Below, piece by piece: positions 45,024 through 62,876 of a stretch of DNA of 64,000 bases. The translations under genes were made by a program, and so were the position numbers. Numbering within the stretch: position 1 is the first letter of the stretch; the number at the start of each line of letters is the position of its first letter. The notes below the pieces were generated by a model. The model made no database searches, was not told the origin of the DNA, and saw only the letters and a program-made list of their open reading frames with translations. The DNA is from Pterobdella sp. o SKG-2022 (taxonomy: Eukaryota; Annelida; Clitellata; Hirudinida; Piscicolidae): assembly GCA_964035795.1 (NCBI GenBank), contig OZ038324.1, forward strand, positions 5,836,257-5,900,256, read 5' to 3'.

Positions 45024-47438
45024 ATGGAGTCTAGTAAAGAATACTTTGACTATGATAAAGATCAATTAAGCTTACCTCATGAAATATTTGACATACTTTC
45101 TGAATTAAAATCTAAAAAAGAAAAAGAGAAGGAATATGAAATAAAATTCAGAAGCTTGATTGAGGAAAAAATTGTCTTAGAGAAACAGTTTGACGATCTT
45201 AAAATGAAAATCAAAATTCTAGAAAATGATAACACACTCAAACTTGAAGAATTAACGGCAAAAAATCTGGCTTCTAACGTTTCTAAAGATGAAAAATTAA
45301 AAAGACAAAAAATAATGCTGGAAACAAATGAGCACGAAATAAACCATCTAAGAAATGAAATTTGTCGATTGCAATTAGCTAATTTTTCAACAGAAAGAAA
45401 GAAAAATGACCAAGAAAAAGAATTGCAACAAATGTCAAGTCAATTGCAAACTTTTGCAAGAGAGAAAAAAGAATTTGAAAATAAATTCAATAATATAAAT
45501 GAAAAATTCAAAAAAGTTTTAGGTGAATTTTCTCAATTAGAATTAGAGGTGAAGGAAGCAATACAAATAAACTTGTTGTATAATGAAGAAAATAAAAAGC
45601 TGCAAAGTGAGATGAATAAAGTAAAAAACTCATACCACTGCACTCAATCCCAATTGTACCACTCCAATGCAAAACTAAAAAAGCTTTCATTTATGAAAAA
45701 TGTCAATAATGAAGATAATATAAGTAGTCATCAAAAAGAATTAAAAGCACTGAAAGAAAATAACACCGCATTAAAAGATATGGTGGCAAACAAAGAAAAC
45801 ATAATCAATGAATTTTCAAATCAATTTAAAATTTCACAAATAAATGTTGAAAAGCTGAATAAAATTGTTGGGGAAAATTCACTTGAAGTTAAAGAATTCA
45901 AAGAAAAATTAGCTAATAAGGAAATTCAATTGAAATCTTTACTTGAAAAGCATGAAAATATGAAAAAATTGAAAGATATCGAAAAATTAAAACATACTAA
46001 TCTTGAAAAAGAATTCTTCTCAAAATTAAAACAACTTGAGAATCAAGTTTCGAGTTTAGAGACACTAAATAATGAATGGAAAAGAGAGAAGCGGGAAACA
46101 CAAATGAAAGATCATATTGAAACCCAGCAGAAAAATATGGATAATAAAAATAATAAAGCAATAGATAAAACTCTTGCTCCTAAAGAAGATATTACTACTA
46201 CTGATACTACCACTACTGTTATCTCTACAGATACGATTACTAGTGCTGCTACAAGTAATGACAATGTTCATCGGATAAGTGCTAATACTGTTAATAACGA
46301 GAATAATCTTACAATAAATATTGAAAATGAAGCAGAAAATGATTTTTCAAATAAAGAAAAAGCTATTGTTGAGAATGATAAAAAGAAACGATCGAATGAA
46401 ACCAATAGCCTAAAAGAAGTAGAAATTACAGAGTCCCCAGAAAATCGTATAACTTATGAAAATGATCACTTGGAGATTAATGAAAGGATTTTAGGAGATG
46501 GAGAAAAAAGTGAGGCGGACTTAAACAAAGAAAACATCCATTTTGAAGAAAAAAATGATTCATCAAGTTTTTTTGAAAAACTTAACGAAAATGAAAGAGC
46601 TTTAAAGAAAAATGAGAAGTTAAGGGATAAAATGAAAAAGGTAACAGAAAAAGATTTAGATAAAATTCCCTCGAAAAATGTAGCAAACGAAATTAAAATA
46701 TGTTCAAAAGAAGACAATAAAGACGGTTCTAACATAGAAGCCACAAGTCAAAACAGCCAAACACACCAACCTTCAACTTGCACCCTTCCAAAACCTTCAA
46801 AAACGCCGGTTTTATCTACAAATAATCAAATTCTCAAGGACTTTGCTCAAAAGAAGTCCGACGCATTCGATACAGGCATGTCATTTGTTTTGCCCAGTAC
46901 CAATCAATCTTCAGCTCTAACATCTGTGACGCCTTCGCCAGTCACTTCAATGAATTCTCTAGCAGCTACAGTATCTTCTTTGGACGAGCAGTCAATTTCA
47001 ACGCATCAAAACACCCTCAATAAAATTTCTGAAATTTTTTATTCGTCAATCAGTAACATTTCGAGATCTGATAAAGAGCTTTCTTTGACGGACAACTTAG
47101 AAACCTCTCCTATGCAAACATTCAATCAAGAAGAACCTCAAGTCAATAAAAAAGATAAAAAGGGTACAAAAAGACTGCTTGATGAAGATATAGTAAGTAG
47201 ATACAAGAGAACATTAGGGCTAAAAAAGGAGTGGAAGAAGCCATATTTAAAAACACCAGAACCCGTATCGACATCATCTGAAACCAAACTTTATCCTTCT
47301 TATATTTCATCTCTTTCTACACTTTGGAGCTTGGCCAAAGAAGATAATGATAAATCGAAAGTTTTTGAACTTACTGGTAAAATTGAAAACCATAAGCCGA
47401 AAAGTTTAGAAGACTACACCAAAAAAAGTAAACCTTAA
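45024..47438 (+). CDS. Long coiled-coil protein, CCDC73-like
   Basis: 804 residues in one exon. Residues 1-400 form an almost continuous coiled coil. The block LIEEKIVLEKQFDDLK and the block GEFSQLELEVKEAIQIN resemble the N-terminal region of CCDC73. Residues 400-804 are low-complexity, rich in Asn, Lys, Ser and Thr, with a conserved-looking basic tail (SRYKRTLGLKKEWKKPY). An alternative end is likely: a GTAAAC at 47428 and a TAG at 47479-47481 would remove 54 bases and add an exon 47482-47579, giving a 31-residue tail that ends at 47579. The gene is divergent from CFAP58. CCDC73 has no firmly known role. Similarity of coiled coils is easily overrated, so the family call is tentative, but the gene itself is certain. 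Confidence 0.6.
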   Translation: MESSKEYFDYDKDQLSLPHEIFDILSELKSKKEKEKEYEIKFRSLIEEKIVLEKQFDDLKMKIKILENDNTLKLEELTAKNLASNVSKDEKLKRQKIMLETNEHEINHLRNEICRLQLANFSTERKKNDQEKELQQMSSQLQTFAREKKEFENKFNNINEKFKKVLGEFSQLELEVKEAIQINLLYNEENKKLQSEMNKVKNSYHCTQSQLYHSNAKLKKLSFMKNVNNEDNISSHQKELKALKENNTALKDMVANKENIINEFSNQFKISQINVEKLNKIVGENSLEVKEFKEKLANKEIQLKSLLEKHENMKKLKDIEKLKHTNLEKEFFSKLKQLENQVSSLETLNNEWKREKRETQMKDHIETQQKNMDNKNNKAIDKTLAPKEDITTTDTTTTVISTDTITSAATSNDNVHRISANTVNNENNLTINIENEAENDFSNKEKAIVENDKKKRSNETNSLKEVEITESPENRITYENDHLEINERILGDGEKSEADLNKENIHFEEKNDSSSFFEKLNENERALKKNEKLRDKMKKVTEKDLDKIPSKNVANEIKICSKEDNKDGSNIEATSQNSQTHQPSTCTLPKPSKTPVLSTNNQILKDFAQKKSDAFDTGMSFVLPSTNQSSALTSVTPSPVTSMNSLAATVSSLDEQSISTHQNTLNKISEIFYSSISNISRSDKELSLTDNLETSPMQTFNQEEPQVNKKDKKGTKRLLDEDIVSRYKRTLGLKKEWKKPYLKTPEPVSTSSETKLYPSYISSLSTLWSLAKEDNDKSKVFELTGKIENHKPKSLEDYTKKSKP

Positions 47439-47710
47439 ATTGATTTTTAGTTTGATTTATTAATATGATTTTATATTGTAGACAAGGAGAGAATAAGTGG
47501 CAAAAAAGTTGAAAATGAGACGATGAGTGAAAGAGAAGAGTGCACAGAAAAATCTAATCAGAACCACAATACCCAATAATTTATTTTTTAAATTCAAATT
47601 GTTTCAATGAACACTTCTCAATTTTATTAATAAAAAAACAATAAATAAGTAAACTTTCAACAAAATGTACAAAAAATCATTTAGTATTTTTAAAATTATG
47701 CTCAACAGTT

Positions 47711-49886
<2,176 letters not shown>

Positions 49887-51875
49887 TCATCCCTTGTTTT
49901 CAGAAGTGTGGTTTGTTGGGGAATGATGATTATTTGCACTGAGCTTCATACCCCTTACTTCCAAGTCATTTTGGAATCCATTTTCAATACCATCAACCTC
50001 TTTAAAACAATCATTTTTCTCATTACAACTCAAATCACCTCCAATCTCCATAAAACTCCGCATTTCTTCCTTGTAAATAACTTCAGAAATATCACGCTGT
50101 AATCGACTTCTGGAAATGAGTGAAGGAAGATTTCGTATCTTACAAGCTACATATTCACCATAGATGCTGTATTCGTCTTTGTGCTCATTTGCATGACTTG
50201 AGGCCACAGATGGGTAGGGAGTATGAATTGCGTTTGAAGATGAGCTAGAAGTTTTTAATTTAATTTTCGGCATTTTATTTTTTTTATGCTTGAAAAAATT
50301 CAGTTTTTTATTTCTAGGGTTCTCTTCATTGCTGAACACCCCACAACTGTCGCCATTTTGTACATCATCATTTTTATCAATTATAATTAATCTATCTTTG
50401 CTATTCCTCCCAAAATGATCCTCATCGAAATTATGATTTTCTTCATGGTTGTTAAGCATATTTTCATCATAATTACCGAGATTATTCTCAAAACCCTCCT
50501 CATAAACCTCTGAAATCTTCCTTTTGTTCGAGAGCATGGATGATTGGTCATTGAGGTAGTGTTGTTGTTGCTCATAATCATAACAGTTACCCGAGTTGTT
50601 GAATCCATTCATCTGAGATATCCTCATCATCTCCACCATGTTGTCTTCCCCTGAAGCTGCTGTTTCTGGTTCCTGTGTAGATGATAGAAGGTGACCAATG
50701 TATAGGTGAAATCACAGTGAACTAAAGCTGAGTATATTCATAGTTAAATGAGTTATTTAGTGTCTCACTTAATTAAAATGGTTTAAATAAATTGAATAGA
50801 CCATATAATATTATATCATTAATTTTTATGCAATGGTTTGGAACTATAAATATTATTGACACTTTATTAACTGGTAAAAAACTTGACAATTAAAAATTTT
50901 GTTTTAAATATTAATTTTTATGAATAAATTTGTAATTATCAATTATTGATATTTGATTAATTGACAAAAATATACCAATTAAAACATCATAAAATTAAAC
51001 TATTCTTGAACTGAACTTACATTGGCAAGTACAGTAAATTATTTTAAAAAATTATAACTATTTCACCAAACACTTTCATTAACTGAACAACACAAAGCTC
51101 TTTGCAAACCAAACTCACATTATCAAGTGATGTATACAAACTTGTTATACTCAGTTAATAGAAGTTTTGATTTGAATTTTTTTCATACTAGGCTAATTTA
51201 GTTATTCAAAATTACAAGCTATGAGCACACAGAAGCACAACCTCATCAGCACAATACTGATAGAAAGAGCGATCCTTCAGCCTGCTGCTGAGAAAACATA
51301 GAGGCTCGAAAGCAAACCATTTTGATTTGAACTCGTGCTCCTTTCCAGGCATGGAGTCAAACTTTGATATATGTAGTTTTATTGTCAAATAAAACTTTGT
51401 AGTTTAAGGTTTCATTATTTAATTTTTATGAAGTTTTTATATTAAAACTCAAAATTTGGGAAAATAAAAAATTGTAGAATACTTTTAATTTTCGTTTGTA
51501 TTCTCTAAAAAATTGAGTGCACAGTGACTTCATTTTCCTTTCCACTTCAGTCCGATCAATCTAAAAAGGCATTTTACTAAATAATATAATGGGAATTTTA
51601 TATATATGCTTCACTTCATGACAATCTTAACATTATATTTAAGTTATCAAGTTAAATTATTATTTTGAATAAAGATTAATATCTTAGGAGAGCATGCTTA
51701 TAGAAAACCTTTGCATAAGCATGTAAAAACCCACTTTGAGTGATTCAGTAATCTCATTCCAACAGCAATCTTTGACATTTTTGTTTCGCCTGTCTAAATG
51801 GTCATTATCCCACAAACATGGCCGATCTCTGTACAGATCAATCAGTCTAAAAATGTCTTGTCTCAACCAATCCAT
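49887..51875 (-). CDS. MADF-domain protein, putative DNA-binding factor
   Basis: Exons 51735-51875, 51483-51560, 51242-51361 and 49887-50672 join in phase 0 into 374 residues. Residues 1-113 are a complete MADF domain of the Adf-1/Myb-SANT-like type: IFRLIDLYRDRPCLWD, VERKMKSLCTQFFREYKR and FKSKWFAFEPLCFL. The remaining 260 residues are Asn-, Glu- and His-rich with a basic stretch (HKKKNKMPKIKLK) and an acidic C-terminal part, and show no BESS motif that I can recognise. MADF proteins are animal transcription regulators or come from domesticated PIF/Harbinger transposons. The third donor (GTTGTG) is weak. An in-frame extension upstream of the chosen Met (from an acceptor at about 51897) cannot be excluded. 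Confidence 0.82.
51068..51130 (-). repeat. Hammerhead-like element in the MADF gene intron
   Basis: Minus strand: CACTTGATAATGTGAG, a loop, then TTTGCAAAGAGCTTTGTG and a tail GAAAGTGTTTGG. The stem has decayed. Confidence 0.5.
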
Positions 51876-53502
51876 GCCTCTATGAGACGATTGGGCTGTA
51901 ATTTAATTTTAAATTGTGCAAGTATTATGAGTAAATTCAAAAGTTTGAAAACATTCATGATTGCCCATTATTATAAACAAATCAATTTAAGTATGTTGAT
52001 AAAAGTTGATTAATGTGCAAATTACATAATATTTTGATGTGATCCTTTGAATCCATAAGTGAATCCTCTGTAAAAACTTCAAAGCGTTTCTTCTAAATTA
52101 AACGGAAATGCAACAAATATAAGATAAAAAGTATATTTAACTATTAATTAATCATTAATCAATCATTAGGTCGATAAAAAATGGCTACGATTTATAAGCA
52201 AGATATTTGGAATTGTGTTTCCATAGATAATCTTTATCAGAAAAAACGTATTCTATATATTTTAGAATGGATTTTGACATTAATTAATTTTTCAATAAAA
52301 TGTTTTTCGCAAATATTTGTTTAGATAATTTTTTTTTCTTATTATCTAAAATTTCTCAGAACCATTGTTTTTCATTTAAAAAGGCTTATTGTTGTTTTGA
52401 AAATTGTGAATAAAAAAATAGTTTACTATTTTCAATTATTTCAGAAATAAAACAGAAATGTTAGTGATGTTAAATATTTCAATGTCAAAATTAATTGTAA
52501 GACAAATCCCCAAGTTATTTTACTTCCAACACATAATTACTTCAATTTGCAAAATTTTTATATTACAAACAAAAAAAACAATTTATTAAGTCAACAAAAC
52601 AAAATTAAATAATTTCCTAACATTGAAACAATTTTTTCATTGTCTTTGTTTATAAACATCTGTTAGAATGATTTTTGATTCTTATTGATGTTTTAGCGGT
52701 TTAAAAGCTTAAAAATTTATAATAGATCAAATATGACGATTATTGTTTCCCCATGATTTACTAAAGTCTGAAATTTCATGGACTTAAATATATAATGATA
52801 TTGAAATAAAGTGAATGAACTTACGATAATCAATATATTTTCCAAATGTTAACACTTGTACTAAAATCAATGAGAAACCTACGCAACGATTATACAACTT
52901 TTTTATATTTTTTGTAGTCATATATTCAAGCCAGGTTACCATTCAAGCAATTTGTTTAAAAAAATACTTATTATATATACTAAGCTTTATTGTTAGTTGA
53001 AATGTGCAAAATTCTAATATATTTTTTGTGTTATGAATATTGATGCTTTATAAATGTATTTTAAAAGATTTTACCATCAAACATATTGTCATCTTAATTA
53101 ATTCAACTACTTGACTAAATCAATACTTACACAAAAGTTACACAAACAAAAAAACATCACCTATGACAAGTGAAATAATGTGTTGAAGCAATTCAAAATC
53201 ATAAAAGAGTAAAAAGTTTGAAAAGGCAGGTGGTTGGTAGTTTTCATTTTGAATAAAGTTGTTTAAAACACTAAAATGAATTTCTGAGTAAAAATCAAAT
53301 TGAAAATTTTGCTACTTGCTCGATAAATTTAAAAGCTTCATAAGATATATCTGATCGATCGCAAAATAAACCATACTTCATTAACATAAATTTAAAATAC
53401 CTTCATTAATACTACCACGATATAATATGAAAATTGATAGAAGAGAATATAAAAAGATATTTATTGAAAATTTACTATTAATATAACAACTTTAAAGACC
53501 AT
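51876..53502. other. AT-rich spacer between the MADF and CRAL-TRIO genes
   Basis: 1.6 kb with no recognised exon or repeat. It should contain the MADF promoter and the CRAL-TRIO 3' UTR. Confidence 0.6.
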
Positions 53503-56500
53503 TCATATTAGTGGTTTAGCATCAACGGGGATAGAGAATTCTTCAGAGATGGTGATAGCTTCAAATTTGTTTGAAATAGTATCTTCTGAATCCGATTCAT
53601 AATCCGGGGTCGAAACACTTTTGCAACTTTCAGTATCTCTACTCACCTCTTTACACACTCCTCTTAATTCATCGACAATATTTGGGTGAGGCTTGTGAAC
53701 GTTCATAGGCTCTTTTGAGAAGTTTGTGAGAAAGGGATCGATGTAGTTTTTTACATATGAAGGACATCCTCTAGGATCATGTTCTCCTGGTTTTGATGGA
53801 GCTTTCCAGAAGCATTTCTGCTCTAAAGAGATTGGTTTTTGCTTGTTTAGCTTCATCTCTTCAATCAACCAATCATGGAGCTCTTTATCAAATATTAATG
53901 AAAATTCTTCGCTGATTTTCTTTTTGGATTTTATTAAACGCACTTTGGCTACTGTGTTTTGATGAAGAAATACCTAAAATCAATAGAACTTTGATTAAAA
54001 ATTTATACTTATTTATCATTTTTAATATTAATTTGATATATATTGAAGGTAACAATAATAACCCCATAACCGAGGTAATTCATCTTTATTCTATATAACA
54101 CCGATTACTATTGGTGAATGAACTACAATAAACAACTAAAAAATTTCTATTTGAACAAAATTTTCACAAAGCTTTTTGAAAGATTGTCTTACATTATAAA
54201 GTATCACTTTTAAGGCAATTTAAAAATCTTTAAAATTTTTGTTCTAAATTCCACTTGGAATAAAACCCTGTGCAATAAGTCAATTAGTTATTACAGACAA
54301 CCTCCACTGTGAAACCTATCAACTGCGCAAACTAAATACCAATTAGAAGTGACCTAACGGTCGAACTAATTCCATTTTTTCGACAATTTTGTTTTTCAGC
54401 ATTTTTTACTTTATATGGGTGAGTGAATAGAAACAATCTATACTTTTATGGCATTCCAAACCCCGTGAAACACAGCATTGTGGTGGAGGCATATCACTTG
54501 GCCCAGTCTTTCCGGGTAAAAGTTGGCAAAGATTTGTGTGAGTCCATAACCTATTTTTGGATTGCAAGCTGGCAGTGTCATTCCTGAGTGGGTGTGTGAG
54601 TGTTTATGTAAAGCATTAAAAAATGCTATAACAATTTATGTATTAGGAAAAAAATACAAAGTCTTAACAGTCTGTTGATGAAGATAAGTCTGAACCCTCA
54701 ATTAAGGGAAAAAAAAACAGGGTTGAAAAAATACTAAAAGCTCTTCATGTTAAAGGTTTGCAAAAAATATGATTAGGAAAGTCACGATTGAGTTAATGCA
54801 GAATGAGATGTGTATGTATTAAACTATTAAATCATGAAATATGCGTTTAAAATGTTTCGTAAAATTTAAATGGCAGTCATTTGAATGGAAAAGTAAGAAA
54901 ACATATGTTATCTGAAAGAAATCGTTTTTAACGATCCTTCATATCTATTTAACAATACATTTCTTACAAAATATTAGATAAACTATTTAAACAACGGTGT
55001 GTTGATGTATCGATTCAAACGCGATAAAGTCCCTTTTAAAGATTAAAAAATAGCAAAAAACCTTAAATTTTACAAAGAAAAATAAATTTTTATTAGTTAA
55101 GTTCTATTAAAACTTAAAGTTATGGAAGTACTGAGATTTGATCTCACCTCGGCAGTCAAGCAAAAACACCCAAGTAGAGACATCTTTTTTCATGCTTCTC
55201 TTAGCGTTTTCAATGAGATATGTGCAGTGGGCTACTGTATCGTCTACACTCGGTGTGGAGGTGGTTGTTTGGGTGAAGCATGCATAAATTACAGGTCGCC
55301 CTCTAGTGTCGAAACCAACCTGTCTCTATAATTTAGCACTTAGGTTATTGATTTTGAACTGTCTGTTTATATTTAAAATTTTTATAGCTTAGCGTGTATC
55401 AAGTAATGAAATAATAGAAATAATTGGAGCTAATTTCCTATTAATATATATTCAATAAAAAGATATGAAGCTTGAATCGATTCACAAGACAGAGATTCGA
55501 AACAGAGTCTATCATTCTAAGGTCCTCTTTACTGAACCTATAAGAACACGTTCTTTAAATAGATGCTCAACCATAAAACTCACAATGCTATGGAATCCTG
55601 GTTTTTTGTGGCAGTATGTACATTCTGCATTCATAACATCATTCTCCCTTCTCCACTCCACAGCTTTCTTCAGCATCTGCTCGCTTTCGTCCAAGTTCCA
55701 GTTCCGTGCCTTCAAGAACCGCTTCAGTCTGATAATCATCGTTTTATATTAAAGTCTTTGCTTAAGAACAATATGATCAAATTTTGAAATTTCTTCCCAG
55801 AATGATTCACTTATTTTTTTAAAGAATATTCAGGTTGGAAGTAATCAAGGCATTTTGATAAGTATACGTTATGAGTGAGATAAATAACAATGGTAGAGAT
55901 ACAAAAACCAAAAATGAGATCGAAAAATTCAAAACCCAATGATGAGGATGATTTTCGTTCAGTCCTTGTGTTTCAGCTTAGTGGGGTAAGACAATTAATT
56001 TCGATTATGGACTAAGCCCCATATTAACATAATTGAACACAGTAAAGTGGGAAATCTCTTAACAGTATTTTTATGTAGTAAAGTAAAACTCACATACGCG
56101 AGGTAAAGCACCAAAAACAAAAAAATATTTCACTATAAACGACTCAATAATGCTAGAACATTCTAGAATGACAATGACAGTATTTCAGCAATATTGCAAG
56201 ACCATTTAGTATTCAAATTACAGTGGAACAAATTTCAACACCAGAGTACAGTTTTGCATTATTAAACAACCATTGTAACAACACCAATACTGGATGCTTC
56301 AATAACTAAAAACAACAAATAAGTGTGAAAAAAATATATACGAAAAACTTATGCAGCAGCAAATATATACAAAAATTAAAATAAAAAACCCCCCATTTCA
56401 ACACAAATCCATACTGCAAAGTTTCAATTCAAAGGTGGTCTTCAAGCGCTTTTTGAATTTGATTCTTAAACGCTTTGGTGCATGAAATAAAAACAACAAA

Positions 56501-56792
56501 AACCATAAAAATAACCACAGCAACAACAAAAACAATATGAAGAACTTGGACTTCATTCTTTTCATTTACAGTGCTTCTCAGAATTATCCTAAGACACTTC
56601 AGCTGAAATTTAACAACAACAATATCATCAAGTTCAACAACAACCACAACAACGAAATACCAACAAAACACCAACTCACGTGTCATCTCTGACAAAGAAG
56701 TCTTCTTCACATGGTATTGGGACCACTCCCGCCATTCTCTCCATCAGTTGATAAGCTAGTTTATCTTCATTGCTCATACCCTTGAATGCCAT
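53503..56792 (-). CDS. CRAL-TRIO (SEC14-like) lipid-binding protein
   Basis: Exons 56680-56792, 55584-55728, 55148-55319, 54444-54583 and 53503-53973 join in frame into 346 residues. The CRAL-TRIO N-terminal helices read LKRFLKARNWNLDESEQML and AVEWRREN. The lipid-binding fold follows with VGFDTRGRPVIYACF, WVFLLDCRGMTLPACNP, YPERLGQVICLHHNAVFHG and VAKVRLIKSKKKISEEF. A C-terminal tail with LHDWLIEEMKLNKQKP ends in an acidic Ser-rich stretch. Proteins of this fold carry phosphoinositides or other hydrophobic ligands between membranes. There is no GOLD or spectrin domain and no signal peptide, so it should be cytosolic. The Cys/His motif CTYCHKKPGFHS just before the fold is a recognisable subfamily mark. 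The ligand is unknown. Confidence 0.9.
54153..54207 (-). repeat. Hammerhead-like element in the CRAL-TRIO gene intron
   Basis: Minus strand: TATAATGTAAG, a loop, CTTTC, then AAAAAGCTTTGTG and a TTTTGTTCAAAT tail. The first core block is degraded. Confidence 0.5.
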
Positions 56793-57334
56793 TTTGGGGA
56801 GATTTTGTTGAATGTTCTTTATTAGGTTTTTTCAAGCGTTGACTTCAACAATTTTCTTCAGTCTTTTTCCATGAATAAATAAAGCCTGGGAAAAAGATTT
56901 TCATTCAAAAATTTTTTTGAAAGATATTTTTAATAACGAGAAGAAATTTTTTCAAAGATTTTTAGCGATAAAAAATTTTTTTCTTGAAGATTTGAAAAAA
57001 AATTCTTTTCAAATTTTTTCAAGACTGAAGCGGTCAAGAAAAGGTATAGTATTGGAATAACTTCAAAAAAATTGATTTTTATATGAAGTATTTCAGGAGA
57101 GCTTGGCGTTTGTATGCTTGACAGATGTTGTAATGATCGCAGTCAATGTAGTTGTAATAGGATTTATGAATTAGGTACACATCATTTTATTATTCTCTTA
57201 CATTGAATCTTAAAAGTTCTTGTGTTAATATATCATTTATATTAAAAAGATTTTTTCTAGAGTTTTATTTTTATTTTTAGAAATTTTTTTCGAATATTTG
57301 AAAATAGTTTTTCGTTAAAGTTGATGTGATATAT

Positions 57335-57405
57335 TTGGGCGCCTCAGTTGCTTGCTTGGCGTTATATAAATAGTTATTATTATTATTATTATTATTATTG
57401 TACGA
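57335..57405 (+). mobile_element. 3' tail of a LINE/SINE with (ATT)n
   Basis: A GC-richer block (GGGCGCCTCAGTTGCTTG, then GGCGTTATATAAATAG) runs straight into eight ATT units. The GGCG-TATATAAAT-(ATT)n pattern is typical of CR1/L2-group LINE ends and their SINEs. Only the tail is visible. Confidence 0.6.
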
Positions 57406-58334
57406 GAGCTCTAAGATAAAGACCAACTTTCTCTATCAGGATAAATGTGTTAAAGATCCTATATAATTGACGTAAAATATTTCAAAAATTTCGGAATTTT
57501 GATATCTGAATAGTGGACTAACAAGGTAAAAAAATTAATAGTATTTTGAAAATTTTTTCCGTTCTTTTTGTTAGCAAAACATTACTTTAAAATAGAAGTT
57601 TTTTTTAGAAAAATTATCCTTTATTCATGCATGAGTTTCTGAAAAAAAATATTTTTGTAACGACAATATTGATGGATTTTTTACTCAATTTTTTCAAATA
57701 TTTGTTACATTAATAATTTATTAAAAATAATACATTAAAAATAATGATTATGGAAACTAGCATTGAAACAGCCCAATTTTAGTGGGGACGTGTGTTAAAG
57801 GCTTTTGAGGTTGGAAAATAAAACTTTCCTTGCGGTTAAGTTTAAAAAAAACACAAAAATCATTTGGTCTTCATTCACTTTGAAGTTTTTTTTAAAAAAC
57901 TATTTTTAAGCTAATTTCGATTCCATTAGAAGTGTTTACTTAAACTGGCGATGAATGTATGAGAAAATAAACAAACTTTTTGTCTCGTGTGCCCCACAAA
58001 AAACCGTCAAAAAGTTTGAAAAACGAAACAAAAAATTTTAATTTTAGACAAATACTTATAGAATTCCTACTGTTTCAGACTAGCCACCTTTTTATATTAT
58101 AAACCGAATAGTTAGATTCACATTAAACTGGACTCACCTAACTTGAGATCTTGCAAAAAAATTTGAAATCAGACAAAATGGTCGTAGAAACAAACAAAAT
58201 GCAAAAACTTTTCAAAAGAAATAAAAATCTAAGAATATATTAAAATATTTCAAATCTTATTTGCTTTTGATATTGCTTTATATAAACATTTTTCAATGTG
58301 TGTTTTTGTTTGTGTGCATATATATTAAACTGTT

Positions 58335-58336
<2 letters not shown>

Positions 58337-58395
<59 letters not shown>
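58337..58395. repeat. (TG)n microsatellite
   Basis: About 29 TG units followed by imperfect TATATG/TGTG copies. Confidence 0.97.
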
Positions 58396-58398
<3 letters not shown>

Positions 58399-59297
58399 GG
58401 TATATATGTGTATATGTGTGCACGTGTTTCAGAATCATATGTGTAGTTGACATTAAAGATAGTTTAAACGATAATCGATAGAGTTTTGAAGAGTTTATAG
58501 CGCAAAACATTACAGTAAGCAAGGCAGGTTAAAGCGGTTAATATTATGGCGAATATGGATCAGTGCTTTTATCATAACAAGACAATATGCCCAAAAAATT
58601 CAACTGCTAAATATAAAATTCATAGCAACTTTAACATGCATTATAACTTGAGACGCATAATTTACTTGTATGGTTTAAATTTCTTCATAGAGTATTGTTC
58701 ATGTCATGAATAATGTTGAAACACAACAATATAACCTTGCAAGGCCTTTTATCAAAATGCTATCTTTGAATTTGATATATCATGCGCAATAAACTAATCA
58801 ATCGTTTCAAATTAAGCATTCAAAAGCCCTGACTTGAAACTAATTTTATACAGTATATTACTAACGTAATAACCTAATCAATGGCATTTTAGGCCGCGCA
58901 CTGTTGTAGAGAGACTGTATACAGGCGTACGCTTGGGATACTTCCGTTAAATAATCTTTTTATTTTGAATTATTGAAATGGAATTTTCTCGCTTGGAATT
59001 TGTTCGTACTTCGATTTCAGTCTCGAATAAAACTCGTCTTGTTTTGCTTTACGTTTATTTTGAAAATTTTTTTTCATTTTAACCGGCATCTTGGCTTTTT
59101 ATCATATTCTCATGTTACCGCCAAACTATTTAAGGTATAATTCTTAATGAAAACTCAAACGAACCTAATTTTCAAGTACTTTTTCTTAATTTATATGAAC
59201 CTCACTTATTAGCTGGCAGACATACAAAATGAATTTTGAAGTTTATTTCACTTTTAACTGAGAGTACACTGAGAGAAGTCTATTAGATTGTATTAAT

Positions 59298-59388
59298 CTT
59301 GATGAAGTACAATAGCCCGAAGCTAAAAGTGAGGACAACAAACACAAAGTATTTATTAAATGACTTTGTGTTTGTTGTCCTTACTTTT
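59298..59388 (+). repeat. Hammerhead-like element fused to a long palindrome
   Basis: CTTGATGAAGTAC and CCCGAAGCT resemble the family core. They are followed by an inverted repeat with 26 bp arms (59325-59350 and 59363-59388, one mismatch) around a 12-base loop. The arm sequence TTTGTGTTTGTTGTCCTTAC resembles the tail of the copy at 25703. Confidence 0.55.
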
Positions 59389-59967
59389 GTATTACTCTTA
59401 ATATTGAAATCTTAGACGACGAAAAAAGTTATCCTTCAATCTAATTTACTACTTAATGAAAGCTTCTTTAATAAACTCAATTATTTTATTTTAATGAGAT
59501 CTTAAAATACAAAATAATAAACATCAAATTATGGGATACATTATTAAATAAATAACATTAACTGATTGTTAAGCAAATGTTTTAAAATGATTTCAATTAG
59601 ACTTTAGAAGGTAATGACAAGCAAAACCAAAACTCTATCTTACATAATAATATGTCATTTTAAATCATCGTCCCGATTTTATAATACCTTATATAAGTAT
59701 TTTAGGTGAAATACATTTAATAAATAAGTGTCAAGATACGTTCAATGAATCATTGATTTTAACCCTGAATACAATTTTGAAAGTCTCAATTTAAAACATT
59801 GACTAAAACATAAGTTGATAATATGGGCTCGTTAAAAAGCTTTGAAAAATCCATATAATTTGAAAATATTTTTTTTATATTGAATATTCATTTTACGCTT
59901 GAAAAACCATAAAAATATAATTAAAAAAAACCAACGCCACTTATATAAAAACGCTTCAAAACAAACA

Positions 59968-62522
<2,555 letters not shown>

Positions 62523-62876
62523 GCCTATAAAATTTACAAAAAAATTTTAAACTTTTTTTTTAGCTTATTTAAAAGTCAAATAGAAATTGCTACGCTTACA
62601 CATGAAATTTTACAAAACAAAAGTTAATCTAACTTCATACTATTTTGAAAATATTTTTTTCAATATAAAAGTTAAAACAAAACTTCAAGAATAGAAGCGT
62701 AACTATGGAATTGTATGGTAAATAAAGCCGTCTTGAATTAGAGCAGATACATTTAATTACTATCTCTAAGATATATAAGATATCCTCAAAGGTTTTATCT
62801 TAAAAACCCAAATAATTTTATTATATTAACAAAACAAACATTAAAAACTTTCAAAAAGATTTTTTAAAGAATCAAA
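62523..62876. promoter_or_regulatory. Shared region between divergent ALG13 and CFAP157
   Basis: 354 bp between the two start codons must contain both 5' UTRs and probably a bidirectional promoter. It is AT-rich with no motif that I can name. Confidence 0.45.

Larger units (their letters stand above)
56793..59967. other. Intergenic region between the CRAL-TRIO gene and ALG13
   Basis: 3.2 kb of AT-rich DNA without recognised exons. It contains an ATT-tailed retroposon end, a (TG)n tract and a hammerhead-like palindromic element, listed separately. Confidence 0.6.

Noticed and set aside
56429..56710. 93-residue minus-strand frame rich in Val and Phe
   Set aside because: It overlaps the first CRAL-TRIO exon edge in another frame and lies mainly in that gene's intron.
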